Shown: positions 17,047 through 26,128 of the stretch, one piece after another
Layout: the number at the start of each line of letters is the position of its first letter
Position numbering within the stretch: the stretch's first letter is position 1
Assembly (NCBI GenBank): GCA_027490995.1
Contig: JAIXWY010000007.1
Location: 1-36,362 of the forward strand
Origin: Opitutaceae bacterium
GTDB taxonomy: Bacteria > Verrucomicrobiota > Verrucomicrobiia > Opitutales > Opitutaceae
Reading direction: 5' to 3'
DNA: 36,362 nucleotides
The notes under the pieces: generated by a model
Seen by the model: only the letters and a program-made list of their open reading frames with translations
What the model was told of the DNA's origin: nothing
The model's database searches: none
Program-made: the position numbers and the translations under genes

Positions 17047-19695
17047 TCACGTCTTGCGGCGCAGGAGCTGGGGCGCGGCCTCCAGCTGCCCGCGGGTGAC
17101 GCCGAGCTGGTTGATCAAGCGCAGTTCGCGCCAGAGATCCGCCCCGGAGACCTCTCCGCGGAGCAACTGCTGGTACCGCACAAGAGTCTGGCGGACTTCG
17201 TCGGCTGACTCGTGCAGGAACTCCACGCGGAAGGAGCGTGCGCCCAGGGCGACGAAGCGGGACGCGAATTCCGCCCCGGTTTGGGCCCGATTGTTGTACA
17301 CCGTATTGCGGCAGCCGGCGTCGGCCCGCAGGGGCAGTTCTGCGCCCACCCGGTCCTTCAGCACGACGCGGTGCGTGTCGCAGGGGCGCCCGCAGTCGCG
17401 GTAATCCTTGCCGGTGGAGAGAAACGCACAGAACACGCAGTGCTCCATGTGGAAGAGCGGCATGTGCTGGTGGAGCGTGAGGTCGAACCACGCCGGCGGA
17501 GCCGCCTGCAGGAGCGCTTCCAGCTGGGCGACGTTGAGGTCGTAGCTGGCCGTGACGCGTTCGAGCCCGTGGTCCTTGATCCAGAGCTCCGCGCTGAGCG
17601 GGTTGGCGATGTTGAGTGAGAAGTCGCCGCGACGCCGGTCGCCGGCGAAAAAGGCCGCGTGATCGTAGTTGCGCACCAGATACCCATCGGCCTCACAGGA
17701 GCGGACCTGGCGAAGGATCCACTCCTCACCGGGTTTGAACACGCGGGGCGGGGCGACCCAGAGGCTGCTGCCTGGTGTGCCGACGGCGCCCTGCAGCGCG
17801 CGGAAGCGGGTCACGGCCTCGCGATAGTGCTTTGGGTTCTCGAATTCGCAGTAGAGCGTGCGCACGCCCGCCGCCCACGCCGGCTCGATCTGGGCGAGGT
17901 CGCGGACGGTCGCGATCAGCTCCGGCTCGGCCGGGGCGGGTGCCGCGGTGTCGGCCGCTCCGGCGCGTGGGGCGGAGGCGGTGGTGGCTTGGGTGGCGGC
18001 AAGCGGGGTGGCTCCGCTGGCGGAGGTGGAGAAGGGTTCGGGCGCGAGCCGCGGGGGCTCGGCACGCAGCGTCCAGCGCCGCGGGGCCGCGCGTTGCCGT
18101 TCGAGTTCAGAGACGGCGTCGCGACGAAGACGGTTGAGTTCACTCACCGGCAGGATCGCCGCGCCTTCAAGGTGGTTGACGAGGTCGCCGAGGTGAAAAG
18201 GCGTGCCGCCAAGTCGGCCGACCTGAGCGCGGAGACGGGCGGTGTCGAGCGGCTGCTGCTCGGCAGCGGCAAGCGGGATGGCCGAGTCGACTCGCGCCAC
18301 ATGACCCTCGCCGTCGTCGAGCAGCAGCGTGAGGGGCGCGCCAGTGTGTCCGTGGACCTCCGCGCGGATGGCGCGGGTGTGGCGGATCTTCTCGCCCTCG
18401 AAGGTGGTGCGGACCTCGCGTTCGAGTGCGGGGTCGCTGGTCTTCCAGACCTTGTTGCCCGGCTGCACGCGGCGGAAATCGACATCGCCTTGTCCGAATC
18501 GCAACGCCGTATCGGCACCGCGGGAAATGACATGGTAAACGCGGCCGCCTTCTTCGCGCTGCTCGGGGTTGCCGGCATCGAAGACCACGCCGTCGCCGGG
18601 TTTGAGCGGCGCTTGGAGGCGGAGGACGACTTCATCGCCCGCCACGCGGAGGACGTCGCCGAGGTAGACGCCGCGCTTCGTGCCGAAGCGCCCATGCGCG
18701 AGGTGTTGGTTGTCGATCCCGCGGAACCAGCCGGTGTACAGGCCGCGGGAGAACGACATCTCCAATTCGTAGCGCTCCGCTGCCGGCGCGGGCGGCGCCT
18801 CGGCGCTGGCCGTGAGCGCGGCCATGGTCCGATCGAGCGCCTGTCGGTAGACTCGGGTGATGCTGGCGACGTACTCGGGACTCTTCAGTCGGCCCTCGAT
18901 TTTCAGCGAGGCTACCCCGGCGCGCACGAGGTCCGGGAGTACTTCGAGTCCGGCGAGGTCCTGTGGGCTCAGGAGGTAGCGGCGGTCCCCGAGGTCCACT
19001 TTCTGCCCATCGGCGTAAAGATCGTAGGGAAGGCGGCAGGCCTGCGCGCATTCGCCGCGATTGGCGGAGCGGCCGCCGAGTGCCTCGCTCGTGAGACATT
19101 GGCCGGAGTAGGCGACGCAGAGCGCGCCATGCACGAAGACTTCGAGTGGCAGAGGGGAGCCGCCGGCCTCGGCCTGAGCCTGCTGGATTCGCTCAATCTC
19201 CGTGATGGAATTCTCGCGGGCCAGCACGACCAACTCGGCGCCGATGGAGCGCGCGAAGCGCACGCCGGCGGCGCTGGTCACGGTCATCTGCGTAGATCCG
19301 TGGATCGGAAAGTCGGGCGAGAGCTGACGGATGAGGCGGCAGATTCCAGTGTCCTGCACAATCGCGGCGTCGACGCCGGCGCGGATGATGCCGCGCAGAT
19401 AGTCGGCGGCGTCGGGCAGCTCCGGGGTGAAGACGAGCGTGTTGAACGTCACGTAGCCGCGGACCCCGCGCCGGTGGAGAAACTCCATTAGGGCGGGTAG
19501 ATCGGCTTGGGTGAAGTTTTTCGCGCGCATCCGTGCGTTGAAGCGCTCGAGCCCGAAGTAGATGGCGTCGGCACCGTTCTCCACGGCAGCCCGTGCGCAT
19601 TCCCAATCACCCGCAGGCGCGAGCAGTTCCGGGCGCGTCACCCGGCGGGGGGCGATGGCGGACACGGGCGGCGGAGCGGAGGAGGGAGCGGACAT
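17047..19695 (-). CDS. U32 family protein (peptidase U32 / tRNA or rRNA hydroxylase type)
   Basis: An 882-residue protein. Residues 22-300 form the U32 core: PELLAPAGDWECARAAVENG, GADAIYFGLERFNARMRAKNF, and the cluster C193-x6-C200-x15-C216-x3-C220, which fits an iron-sulfur site. E. coli relatives RlhA and TrhP hydroxylate 23S rRNA and tRNA; older members are called collagenases. A DUF3656-like middle section follows. After an Ala/Thr/Pro-rich linker (about 590-625), the C-terminal part has a second cysteine group, CVFC...DCGRPC, with a barrel-like stretch. RNA modification is more likely than proteolysis. The start at 19695 gives a normal N-terminus. It is third in the run phasin, UbiB, U32, kinase. 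Confidence 0.85.
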   Translation of the reverse strand: MSAPSSAPPPVSAIAPRRVTRPELLAPAGDWECARAAVENGADAIYFGLERFNARMRAKNFTQADLPALMEFLHRRGVRGYVTFNTLVFTPELPDAADYLRGIIRAGVDAAIVQDTGICRLIRQLSPDFPIHGSTQMTVTSAAGVRFARSIGAELVVLARENSITEIERIQQAQAEAGGSPLPLEVFVHGALCVAYSGQCLTSEALGGRSANRGECAQACRLPYDLYADGQKVDLGDRRYLLSPQDLAGLEVLPDLVRAGVASLKIEGRLKSPEYVASITRVYRQALDRTMAALTASAEAPPAPAAERYELEMSFSRGLYTGWFRGIDNQHLAHGRFGTKRGVYLGDVLRVAGDEVVLRLQAPLKPGDGVVFDAGNPEQREEGGRVYHVISRGADTALRFGQGDVDFRRVQPGNKVWKTSDPALEREVRTTFEGEKIRHTRAIRAEVHGHTGAPLTLLLDDGEGHVARVDSAIPLAAAEQQPLDTARLRAQVGRLGGTPFHLGDLVNHLEGAAILPVSELNRLRRDAVSELERQRAAPRRWTLRAEPPRLAPEPFSTSASGATPLAATQATTASAPRAGAADTAAPAPAEPELIATVRDLAQIEPAWAAGVRTLYCEFENPKHYREAVTRFRALQGAVGTPGSSLWVAPPRVFKPGEEWILRQVRSCEADGYLVRNYDHAAFFAGDRRRGDFSLNIANPLSAELWIKDHGLERVTASYDLNVAQLEALLQAAPPAWFDLTLHQHMPLFHMEHCVFCAFLSTGKDYRDCGRPCDTHRVVLKDRVGAELPLRADAGCRNTVYNNRAQTGAEFASRFVALGARSFRVEFLHESADEVRQTLVRYQQLLRGEVSGADLWRELRLINQLGVTRGQLEAAPQLLRRKT

Positions 19696-19790
19696 CAGTC
19701 GGAAAGGGAAACAGCACAGGTACGCGGTGTCGCGGATCGAGCAACCGGAAAGCGCCAGCCCGGCCGGATCTGCCGCCACCCGCGCGAGGG

Positions 19791-21443
19791 TCAGCGGTGG
19801 CGTCCGTGGCGGAAAATATCCCAGACCACGTACAGTCCGAGGACGGCCGACAGGAGGTAGCCGATCATGCCGAGGGCCGAGTACCCGAAGAGGTAGGGCG
19901 GATTGCGCGTGGTGATGATGAGGGACGAGCCGACGATGAGGGCGGCGATGATTACGCCGAGCGCGATGCGGTTGGCGGCGGCCTTGAGCGCGTCGTCGAG
20001 GCCCTCGAGACCCTGATGCTGGAAACGGATCGTGAGGTCGTCGCGCTCCAGTCGGCGGGCGATCCGGCGCAGCTCGCCAGGCAGTTCCTTGAGCCCGGTG
20101 AAGCTGGAGCGCAGCACATCGCGTACGTCGCGCCAGAGCACGCCTGGACGGACCCGGCTACGCTGGACCTCCTGCAGGACCGGGCGGGCGTGGGCGCGGA
20201 GATCGAACGCCGGGTCGAGCCGGCGTCCGACCTCCTCGATGCACAGGATGGCCTTCGCCATGAGCGAGTAGTCCTGGGAGATATTGATGCCGTTGCGGCC
20301 GAAAATGTGCAGCAGCTTAAGCAAGGCGCGGCCGCTGTGTTCGCGGCCGAGTGGGACATTGAAGTCCTCGCGGAGCGCAAGGGTGACGTCGCGTTCCATC
20401 GCGCGTAGGTCTACGCCGCCGCCGGGGGCGCCGAGCTCGGCGGCGATTTCGACGATCCGCTCGGCGTCCTGCTCGACCGCGGCGAGGAGTAGCTCGGCGA
20501 GCGCGAGGCGGAGGCGGCGCGTGAGATTCCCGGCGAGTCCCCAGTCGAGCAGGCAAAGGCGCCCATCGGGCATGATCAGCACATTGCCCCCGTGCGGGTC
20601 CGCGTGGAAGAAGCCGGCGATAAGAACTTGGTGGAGGAGGGAGGCGGCGCCGTGCGCGGCGATCCGGCGGTTGAACTCGGGATCGAGTGGGAGATCGTCG
20701 AGCGACCGTCCGATGATCCGTTCGGAGACCAGCACCCGCTCTGAGCTGAACTCGTCGAAGACCACCGGGGAGAACACGCGGTCCGGGTGCGGATTGATGG
20801 TGTTGAAGTACTGCTGATTCCGCGCCTCGTTTTGGAAATCGAGCTCACGGAGAATGCCCGCGCGCAACTCGGCGACTACGCCGGGGAGGTTGAAGGGTGT
20901 GAGGCGCGCCACGCGCTGGTGGATCTGCGCCGCGAGCCACGCGATGAGATCGAAGTCGGCGAGCACCGTCTTTTCCAAGCCGGGCTTCTGGATTTTGACG
21001 GCGACCTCGCGACCATCGTGCAGGCGGGCGAAGTAGACTTGAGCGAGCGAGGCGGTCGCCGCCGGGATCTCGTTGAAGGCGGCAAACACCTCGTCTGGCT
21101 CGCGACCCAGCGCTTCGACAAGGACCGGTCGGACTTCAGAAAACGGCAGTGGCTGGACGGAGTTCTGCAGCTTGCGCAGCTCGAGGATGAGCGGTGCCGG
21201 TAGCAGGTCCGGCCGCATGCTCAGGAGTTGCCCCGCCTTGACGAAGGTGGGCCCGAGTTGCTCGGCGGCGAGCCGCACCCGCTCATGAATCGTCCGGGCC
21301 GGGGCGTGCTGGGGCACGAACCGCGACCAGATTGCCGCGGGAAGCTCGATCTGGTTGAGCAGGTCGGCGAAGCCGTGGCGTGCGAGGACCGTGAAGATTT
21401 CCTTGGCCCGGACGGCGTTGCCCAGCAGGTCGAAGGGTTTCAC
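19791..21443 (-). CDS. UbiB/ABC1 family atypical kinase
   Basis: A 550-residue member of the UbiB (AarF/ABC1/ADCK) family. The diagnostic KxGQ motif is at K69-A-G-Q72, followed by SMRPDLLP. The Ala-rich loop AATASLAQ (128-135) replaces the usual glycine loop. VAVK gives lysine K150, and HADPHGGN plus LLDWG supply catalytic and metal-binding residues. Two membrane helices close the protein (about 485-540). Family members act in ubiquinone or other isoprenoid-lipid metabolism at the membrane. The GTG start overlaps the stop of the phasin-like gene by four bases (GTGA), implying translational coupling. Confidence 0.92.
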   Translation of the reverse strand: MKPFDLLGNAVRAKEIFTVLARHGFADLLNQIELPAAIWSRFVPQHAPARTIHERVRLAAEQLGPTFVKAGQLLSMRPDLLPAPLILELRKLQNSVQPLPFSEVRPVLVEALGREPDEVFAAFNEIPAATASLAQVYFARLHDGREVAVKIQKPGLEKTVLADFDLIAWLAAQIHQRVARLTPFNLPGVVAELRAGILRELDFQNEARNQQYFNTINPHPDRVFSPVVFDEFSSERVLVSERIIGRSLDDLPLDPEFNRRIAAHGAASLLHQVLIAGFFHADPHGGNVLIMPDGRLCLLDWGLAGNLTRRLRLALAELLLAAVEQDAERIVEIAAELGAPGGGVDLRAMERDVTLALREDFNVPLGREHSGRALLKLLHIFGRNGINISQDYSLMAKAILCIEEVGRRLDPAFDLRAHARPVLQEVQRSRVRPGVLWRDVRDVLRSSFTGLKELPGELRRIARRLERDDLTIRFQHQGLEGLDDALKAAANRIALGVIIAALIVGSSLIITTRNPPYLFGYSALGMIGYLLSAVLGLYVVWDIFRHGRHR

Positions 21444-21760
21444 GGCTCGCTCGACCGCGAGGGAGGCGGGGTCGCGTTCATCTCCAGCACCCGCACGCGT
21501 TCCTCCAGAGCAGTAAGACGGGCCTGCGTCTCGGCATCGGAGCGATCCAACATCGCGCGCACCTTGGTGCCGAGATCTTGGCTCATCTCCTCAAACTCAC
21601 GCCGCCCTTGCTCCGCGATCTTCTCGGCGATGATCCGCGCGTCTGCTGCCGATAGTTTCCCTTGCCGGACCATCTCCTGCAGGGCCGCCTCGGCTTTTTC
21701 CGTTGTGGTGAGCGCGGCACCGACGCCGGCGAGAATGGTCTTCTTGATGACGTCGATCAT
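21440..21760 (-). CDS. Phasin-family / PHA-regulator-like small protein
   Basis: A 106-residue, mostly helical protein. MIDVIKKTILAGVGAAL followed by TEKAEAALQEMVRQGKLS is the pattern of phasin-family proteins that coat polyhydroxyalkanoate granules or regulate their formation. The C-terminal half (about 60-93) is a predicted coiled coil (LTALEERVRVLE). It is coupled by overlap to the UbiB gene. No PHA synthase is in the window, so a role in PHA is not shown; it may be a partner or localisation factor of the kinase. Confidence 0.7.
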   Translation of the reverse strand: MIDVIKKTILAGVGAALTTTEKAEAALQEMVRQGKLSAADARIIAEKIAEQGRREFEEMSQDLGTKVRAMLDRSDAETQARLTALEERVRVLEMNATPPPSRSSEP

Positions 21761-21908
21761 GACGACAGACCATGGCGGGTGAGCGGGGCGCCGGCAACGG
21801 GAAAGCCGGAAAGAATCTCAGACCGTCCCCGGCTCTCCCGTAAGCCCTGCCCCGCGCCCGCTTTTGTAACATCCACGGTCCTTGCGGCTTGAGCCTCCCA
21901 CTCTTCTC

Positions 21909-22018
21909 AAGGGGTCAGGCTTTGCACTTTGCCGTGGCCGAGGTTCACGGGGTCGCCCCGGCGGGTGCTTGTGGCATCGAAAACCGCAGTCACGGCAAAG
22001 AGCAAAGCCTGACCCCTT
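21909..22018. repeat. GGGGTCAGGC inverted-repeat element (110 bp)
   Basis: Arms 21909-21936 and 21991-22018 (28 bases, one mismatch) surround a 54-base interior unrelated to those of the other copies. It lies about 25 bases after the stop of the aminotransferase gene and about 150 bases before the phasin start, so a transcript from the former would fold it into a long hairpin. Confidence 0.92.
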
Positions 22019-22043
22019 TTATGAAAGTCTTGCGGTCGCGGGG

Positions 22044-23387
22044 TCAGGTGAGGCGGGCGAAGCCGCTGTGGGCTACGGGACCGCGGAGGTGTTGCGCTAG
22101 GCTGCCTTCATCGAGGACCGATTTGAGGAAGCCAAACACCTCGCCGACGGTCTGCAGATAGGCTTCGACGTGGGCGGGCGTGTGGGCACACGTGGGGTAG
22201 AAGACGCCGTTCGCGAGATAGCCGCGATCCAGCATGGTCTGGGTGAATAGCGTCATGAGCCGGCGGCTGTCATCGCCGTACGAAAAACTGAAGTTACAGA
22301 GCGCCGGGATGCCACCGACGGTGACCTGGAGACCGTGCCGCGCTGCGGCATCGCGCCAGCCCTGCCGGGTCAGATCACCGATCTTCGCGATGTGGGCAAC
22401 GGCATCCAGTTCCTTGAGGCGCCGCAGCGTGGCGAGTGCGGCGGCTGGACCGATGCCTTCGGTCCAGTAGGTGCTGCTGACGAAGGTGCGCTGCGCGGCT
22501 TCCATCACGCGGCCGCGGCCGATGACTGCCGCCATCGGGAAACCGTTGGACAGCGACTTCGCGAACACCGCGAGGTCTGGCGCGACGCCGAGTTTGAGGT
22601 GGATGCCGCCGTGGTGGCTGCGCCAGCCCGACGTAACTTCATCGAAAATGAGTACCGCTCCCGTCTCGTCCGCGAGCGCACGAACCTTATCGAGAAAGCC
22701 ATCGCGCGGAGCGTCGTAGCGCATCGGCTCCATGACGATTGCGGCGAGCCGACCTTGGTTCGCCGCGACGATAGCTTCGAGTTCTTCGATGCGGTTGTAA
22801 CGGAAGGGCACGGCGGTGCCACGCAGGCCCGCCGGGACCCCGGCGGGGTCGAGACCGGGAAGGAGATGGCCGTTCAGTGCCTCGGTTTCCCCGAGGTTCG
22901 CCGCGAGGTACCAATCGCTCCAACCGTGATAACCACAGAAGGCCACGACGTCGCGGCGCGTGGCGGCGCGGGCGATACGCACCGCGATCGTGAGGATCTC
23001 CCCGCCGGCACGGGCATAGCGCACTTGGTCCGCCCATGGATGGAGTTCGCACAGGAGATCGGCGACAGCCACCTCGTCCGGCGAATTCAGGGTGCACATG
23101 TTGCCGCGCGCGATGCGGTCGACGACCGCGGCGTTCACGACTGGGTCTGCGTAGCCGAGCAGGCAGGAGCCGATGCCGCACGACGTGAAGTCCGTGAGGG
23201 GTCGCCCGTCGAGGTCGGTGACCGTGCAGCCGGTGGCGCGGTCATAGTATGCAGGCCAGTTGTCCGGCAGGAACATCTCGGGTCGCTTGCTGAGCAATTG
23301 CGTGCCGCCGGGGATGCGCTGCTTGGCACGACGGTAGAGATCCGGGCCGGTGCGGCCAGTGCCTTGGGTGGAGGTGAGAGGGGTCAT
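22044..23387 (-). CDS. Class III PLP aminotransferase (glutamate-1-semialdehyde aminomutase-like)
   Basis: A 447-residue aminotransferase of fold type I, class III. VLIFDEVTSGWR (245-256) carries the pyridine-nitrogen aspartate D249. VFAKSLSNGFPM (274-285) carries the cofactor lysine K277. CGYHGWSDWY (151-160) is the conserved phosphate/ring region of the GSAM branch. It is unlikely to be HemL itself; the sequence AGGE at 127-130 replaces the usual SG-(S/T)EA motif. Its ATG overlaps the stop of the MFS gene by four bases (ATGA), so it is translated with the transporter. The amino donor and substrate cannot be told. Confidence 0.82.
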   Translation of the reverse strand: MTPLTSTQGTGRTGPDLYRRAKQRIPGGTQLLSKRPEMFLPDNWPAYYDRATGCTVTDLDGRPLTDFTSCGIGSCLLGYADPVVNAAVVDRIARGNMCTLNSPDEVAVADLLCELHPWADQVRYARAGGEILTIAVRIARAATRRDVVAFCGYHGWSDWYLAANLGETEALNGHLLPGLDPAGVPAGLRGTAVPFRYNRIEELEAIVAANQGRLAAIVMEPMRYDAPRDGFLDKVRALADETGAVLIFDEVTSGWRSHHGGIHLKLGVAPDLAVFAKSLSNGFPMAAVIGRGRVMEAAQRTFVSSTYWTEGIGPAAALATLRRLKELDAVAHIAKIGDLTRQGWRDAAARHGLQVTVGGIPALCNFSFSYGDDSRRLMTLFTQTMLDRGYLANGVFYPTCAHTPAHVEAYLQTVGEVFGFLKSVLDEGSLAQHLRGPVAHSGFARLT

Positions 23388-24613
23388 CGGGAAGGAAGAG
23401 CGGCGTGCGGCGCGATCGCGCGGAGTCGGGCGGCGAGGAAAACGGTCAATCCGAGACAAGCGATGGAGAGCAGCCCCACCCGCGAGTAACCGACGAGGTG
23501 GCCGCCCGGCCCGCGGGCCACCAGCATGCCCGCCACGATGCTGGCCACGCCGCCGGCTGCTTGCTGCACGGCGGCATTCACGCTCATGAAGCCACCCCGG
23601 TAACGCGCTTCAACCGCGTTGGTGAGCATCGCCATCGCCGGCGAGAAGCGACCCGACATCGAAACCATGAACAGCGCCGTGACGACCATTGCTGCGACCA
23701 CGGAGGCGGACGTCATTTGGGTCAAGATCAGCACCACAGCCGCCGCGCTGAGTGACACGACGGCGAGCACATGCAGCTTGTCGAAGCGATCGGTCAGGCG
23801 GCCGAGCAGAGGGGTGCTGACGAGGGTGGCCATGCCGCCAGCGAGGTAGATCAGCGGGAGCTGAGCTTCCGTCAGCCCAGCGTTGGCCACCATCGAGGGC
23901 GCCATGAACGGAATCACGCAGCTCCCCGAGAAGACCAACATCGCGCTCATCAGGAAACCGCGCTGGTGCAGGTCGTCAGACAAGATCAAGCGCATCTGCT
24001 TGAAAGGGTGCGCCACCGGATGCGCTGAGCGCAGCGAGGGCACGGTGCGATGAGCGACAATGAAGACCACGATCGCGACCGCCGCGATCAGGAAGAACGG
24101 CGCCTCCCAGTCAAAGCGGGCCGCCAGTCCCAAGCCAGCGGGGACGCCGAGGATCGAGGCGAGGGGGAATGCGGACATCACGATCGACGCCGCTCGTCCG
24201 CGGCGCCCCGGCTCAATCACGTCTCCCAACATCGAGTTGACCACCGAACCGGCCACGCCCCCAAACGCTCCGGCAGCGAGGCGCGCCCCGAGCAGGGCCT
24301 CGTAGGTCGGCGCCAAGGCGCAGGCCAGCGTGGCCAGACCGAAGCCCGCGTACAGCGTGAGCAACGCAGTCCGCCGATCAAAGCGATCCATCACGAAGCC
24401 CCCCAAGAATCCAGCCAGGGACGCCGCCACGCCGTACGCGGCGACCAGCCAGCTGAATTGCGTCGGCGAGATGTCGAACACCCGCATGAGGTGAGGCCCC
24501 AGCGGCATCACAATCATGTAATCAAGGATGTGCGTGAACTGCACGGCCGCGAGGACCCAGAGCAAAAGCTTGGGCCTCGGTACGGATATGCTCGCCGCGG
24601 AGCGGTCTTCCAT
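23384..24613 (-). CDS. MFS transporter
   Basis: A 409-residue major facilitator with about 12 membrane helices. The motif between helices 2 and 3 is GGFVMDRFDRRTAL (near 74-87), and helices 4-5 carry GARLAAGAFGGVAGS, typical of drug:H+ or arabinose-efflux-type permeases. The second half repeats the helix 2-3 motif as GRLTDRFDKLHVL. It is likely an inner-membrane exporter. It starts 11 bases after the LysR gene and overlaps the aminotransferase start, so the three form one transcript. Confidence 0.88.
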   Translation of the reverse strand: MEDRSAASISVPRPKLLLWVLAAVQFTHILDYMIVMPLGPHLMRVFDISPTQFSWLVAAYGVAASLAGFLGGFVMDRFDRRTALLTLYAGFGLATLACALAPTYEALLGARLAAGAFGGVAGSVVNSMLGDVIEPGRRGRAASIVMSAFPLASILGVPAGLGLAARFDWEAPFFLIAAVAIVVFIVAHRTVPSLRSAHPVAHPFKQMRLILSDDLHQRGFLMSAMLVFSGSCVIPFMAPSMVANAGLTEAQLPLIYLAGGMATLVSTPLLGRLTDRFDKLHVLAVVSLSAAAVVLILTQMTSASVVAAMVVTALFMVSMSGRFSPAMAMLTNAVEARYRGGFMSVNAAVQQAAGGVASIVAGMLVARGPGGHLVGYSRVGLLSIACLGLTVFLAARLRAIAPHAALPSR

Positions 24614-24624
24614 GGCGCACTGTC

Positions 24625-25560
24625 TCAGTCTTTCGACTCCACAGCAACTCGCGCGCGATCGTCGGTTTCCTCCGCGGCGCGCTCCCCCAGCCAACTGCGT
24701 AGCGCGCGGAGAAACTGCTCCGCACCGCGGCTCTGATAGCGCTGGATGTGTCGCAGGACCGCAACTTCCCGCTCCGGCTGCCGACCGCTCAGGCGGCGGT
24801 AGACCAACGCAGCATCGTCGTCCTTTGAACGGCACCCCTGCGGAAGAATCGAGATGCCTAATCCGAGCCCAACGAAGGCCTTCACCGTCGCAATCTGCGC
24901 GCACCGATAGCCGATGCGCGGCTCAAAGTCGTGATCACCACAGAAGCGCTGAATCTGGTGCGTGAGGCTGCTGGAGTTGCCCAGCAGCGCAAAGGTGTGG
25001 TCCGCCAGCTGCTTCGCGGTCACGTGAGGGGTCCGGGCCAGGGGATGATCCCGCCCGACAACCAGCAGGAGCGGCTCTTTGAGGATGGGTTCGACGGAGA
25101 GCTGAGGCTCCTTCACCGGCAGCGAGGTGAGTGCCAGATCCAACTCGCCATCCAGGATGCCGCGAATCAGGTCAGAGCGAAAATCCTCCCGCACTTCGAT
25201 TGTGAGCTGCGGGAACTCCTCCCGACACCGCTGAATCAGCGGCGGAAGGAGATAAGGCGCGACCGTCGGAATCGCCCCCACTTGAATGCGCCGTTCCAAG
25301 ACCTGACTATCGCTCAACTCCCGCGTCGCATCGTCCACCCCCGCCAAGATCTGCCGCGCCCGCTGCAGGAATGTGGCCCCCGCCTCCGTCAAGACCGCCT
25401 TGCGTCCAAGCCGGTGGAAAAACTTGTGCCCAAGTTCTTTCTCTAGATTAATAATCTGCTGACTAAGCGAGGGTTGCGTAACGCTACAGCGCTCGGCGGC
25501 GCGGGTGAAGTTTTGGGTCTCCGCGACCGCCACAAAGTACCGGATCTGCTGCAGTTCCAT
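24625..25560 (-). CDS. OxyR-like LysR-family regulator lacking the peroxidatic cysteine
   Basis: A 311-residue LysR-type regulator: winged helix-turn-helix at 1-60 (FTRAAERCSVTQPSLSQQI) and a two-lobed effector domain from about 90. The segment VGAIPTVAPYLLPPLI is very like OxyR. Aligning with E. coli OxyR from memory, C208 corresponds to C207 here, but the peroxide-reactive C199 corresponds to S198 (GNSSSLTHQ), so classical disulfide sensing should not work. It is first in the operon with the MFS and aminotransferase genes and divergent from a small membrane protein gene. Autoregulation from the intergenic site at 25581-25604 is likely but inferred. Confidence 0.87.
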   Translation of the reverse strand: MELQQIRYFVAVAETQNFTRAAERCSVTQPSLSQQIINLEKELGHKFFHRLGRKAVLTEAGATFLQRARQILAGVDDATRELSDSQVLERRIQVGAIPTVAPYLLPPLIQRCREEFPQLTIEVREDFRSDLIRGILDGELDLALTSLPVKEPQLSVEPILKEPLLLVVGRDHPLARTPHVTAKQLADHTFALLGNSSSLTHQIQRFCGDHDFEPRIGYRCAQIATVKAFVGLGLGISILPQGCRSKDDDAALVYRRLSGRQPEREVAVLRHIQRYQSRGAEQFLRALRSWLGERAAEETDDRARVAVESKD

Positions 25561-25580
25561 AGGCTAAAACGATTGAATGG

Positions 25581-25604
25581 ATAGCTAACGATTATTTCCC
25601 CTAT
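25581..25604. promoter_or_regulatory. Candidate LysR/OxyR-type binding site
   Basis: ATAG at 25581-25584, TTAT at 25592-25595 and CTAT at 25601-25604 give ATAG-N7-TTAT, one base from the OxyR half-site ATAG-N7-CTAT, and ATAG-N16-CTAT. It sits between the divergent LysR gene (start 25560) and the small membrane protein gene (start 25669). Confidence 0.45.
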
Positions 25605-25668
25605 TGCGAGAGTGGACGTATGATAGGCGCAGGTCGCCCATGCTGGGTGGCCTGAACGAAAGAAAGCT

Positions 25669-25872
25669 ATGATGACTACGAAATCCTCCCTCGGCTCCTG
25701 GGCACTGATCGCGATCCTTTGCGGTTCGCTGGTCTGGGTAGCCAACGTAATCGAACTGCAGGCTGGCAGCATTGCCGCCCTGTTCGGCTACGGAACGGTG
25801 GCTGCGCTCCTGATGATGGTGAGCAGCGACTATCGCCTGACGGCTCGGCGGTCGGACAAGCCGACGAAGTAA
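25669..25872 (+). CDS. Small two-helix membrane protein
   Basis: A 67-residue hypothetical protein with two hydrophobic helices (about 9-28 and 32-51) and a basic tail (RLTARRSDKPTK). The start is ATG 25669 or 25672, preceded by an A/G-rich AAAGAAAG that may act as ribosome binding site. It is divergent from the LysR regulator and followed by a clear terminator at 25958-25986, which supports it as a real single-gene unit. No family is recognised. Confidence 0.65.
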   Translation: MMTTKSSLGSWALIAILCGSLVWVANVIELQAGSIAALFGYGTVAALLMMVSSDYRLTARRSDKPTK

Positions 25873-25957
25873 GCCCGTGCACCCCGTGAGGCTCCTTCTC
25901 CTCGAGAAGGAGCGCGAGGGGGCTCCGATCGCCTCGGCGCGGTCACCCACCCACTCC

Positions 25958-25986
25958 AAAGGCCCGGATTTTGTCCGGGCCTTTTT
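25958..25986 (+). terminator. Rho-independent terminator
   Basis: Perfect 11-base stem AAAGGCCCGGA / TCCGGGCCTTT around a 5-base loop, continuing into T residues. It terminates the small membrane protein transcript; the A-run at the start of the stem could let it work from the other strand too. Confidence 0.85.
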
Positions 25987-26128
25987 CATGCCCAGAGGCG
26001 AAGGATCCGAGCGCGGCGAGGGGATGGGCGGCTGATGCGCAAGCGCGAACGCGGCGAGAGGGTGACCTGGCATCCAGTTGGCCCGGACCTGCCGGTCGGC
26101 GCCGCCGGGCCACCGGGCGAGCGAACGC

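Noticed and set aside
17659..19491. Long plus-strand open frame (610 codons) opposite the U32 gene
   Set aside because: The U32 signature and cysteine cluster are on the minus strand; the plus frame has no family features.
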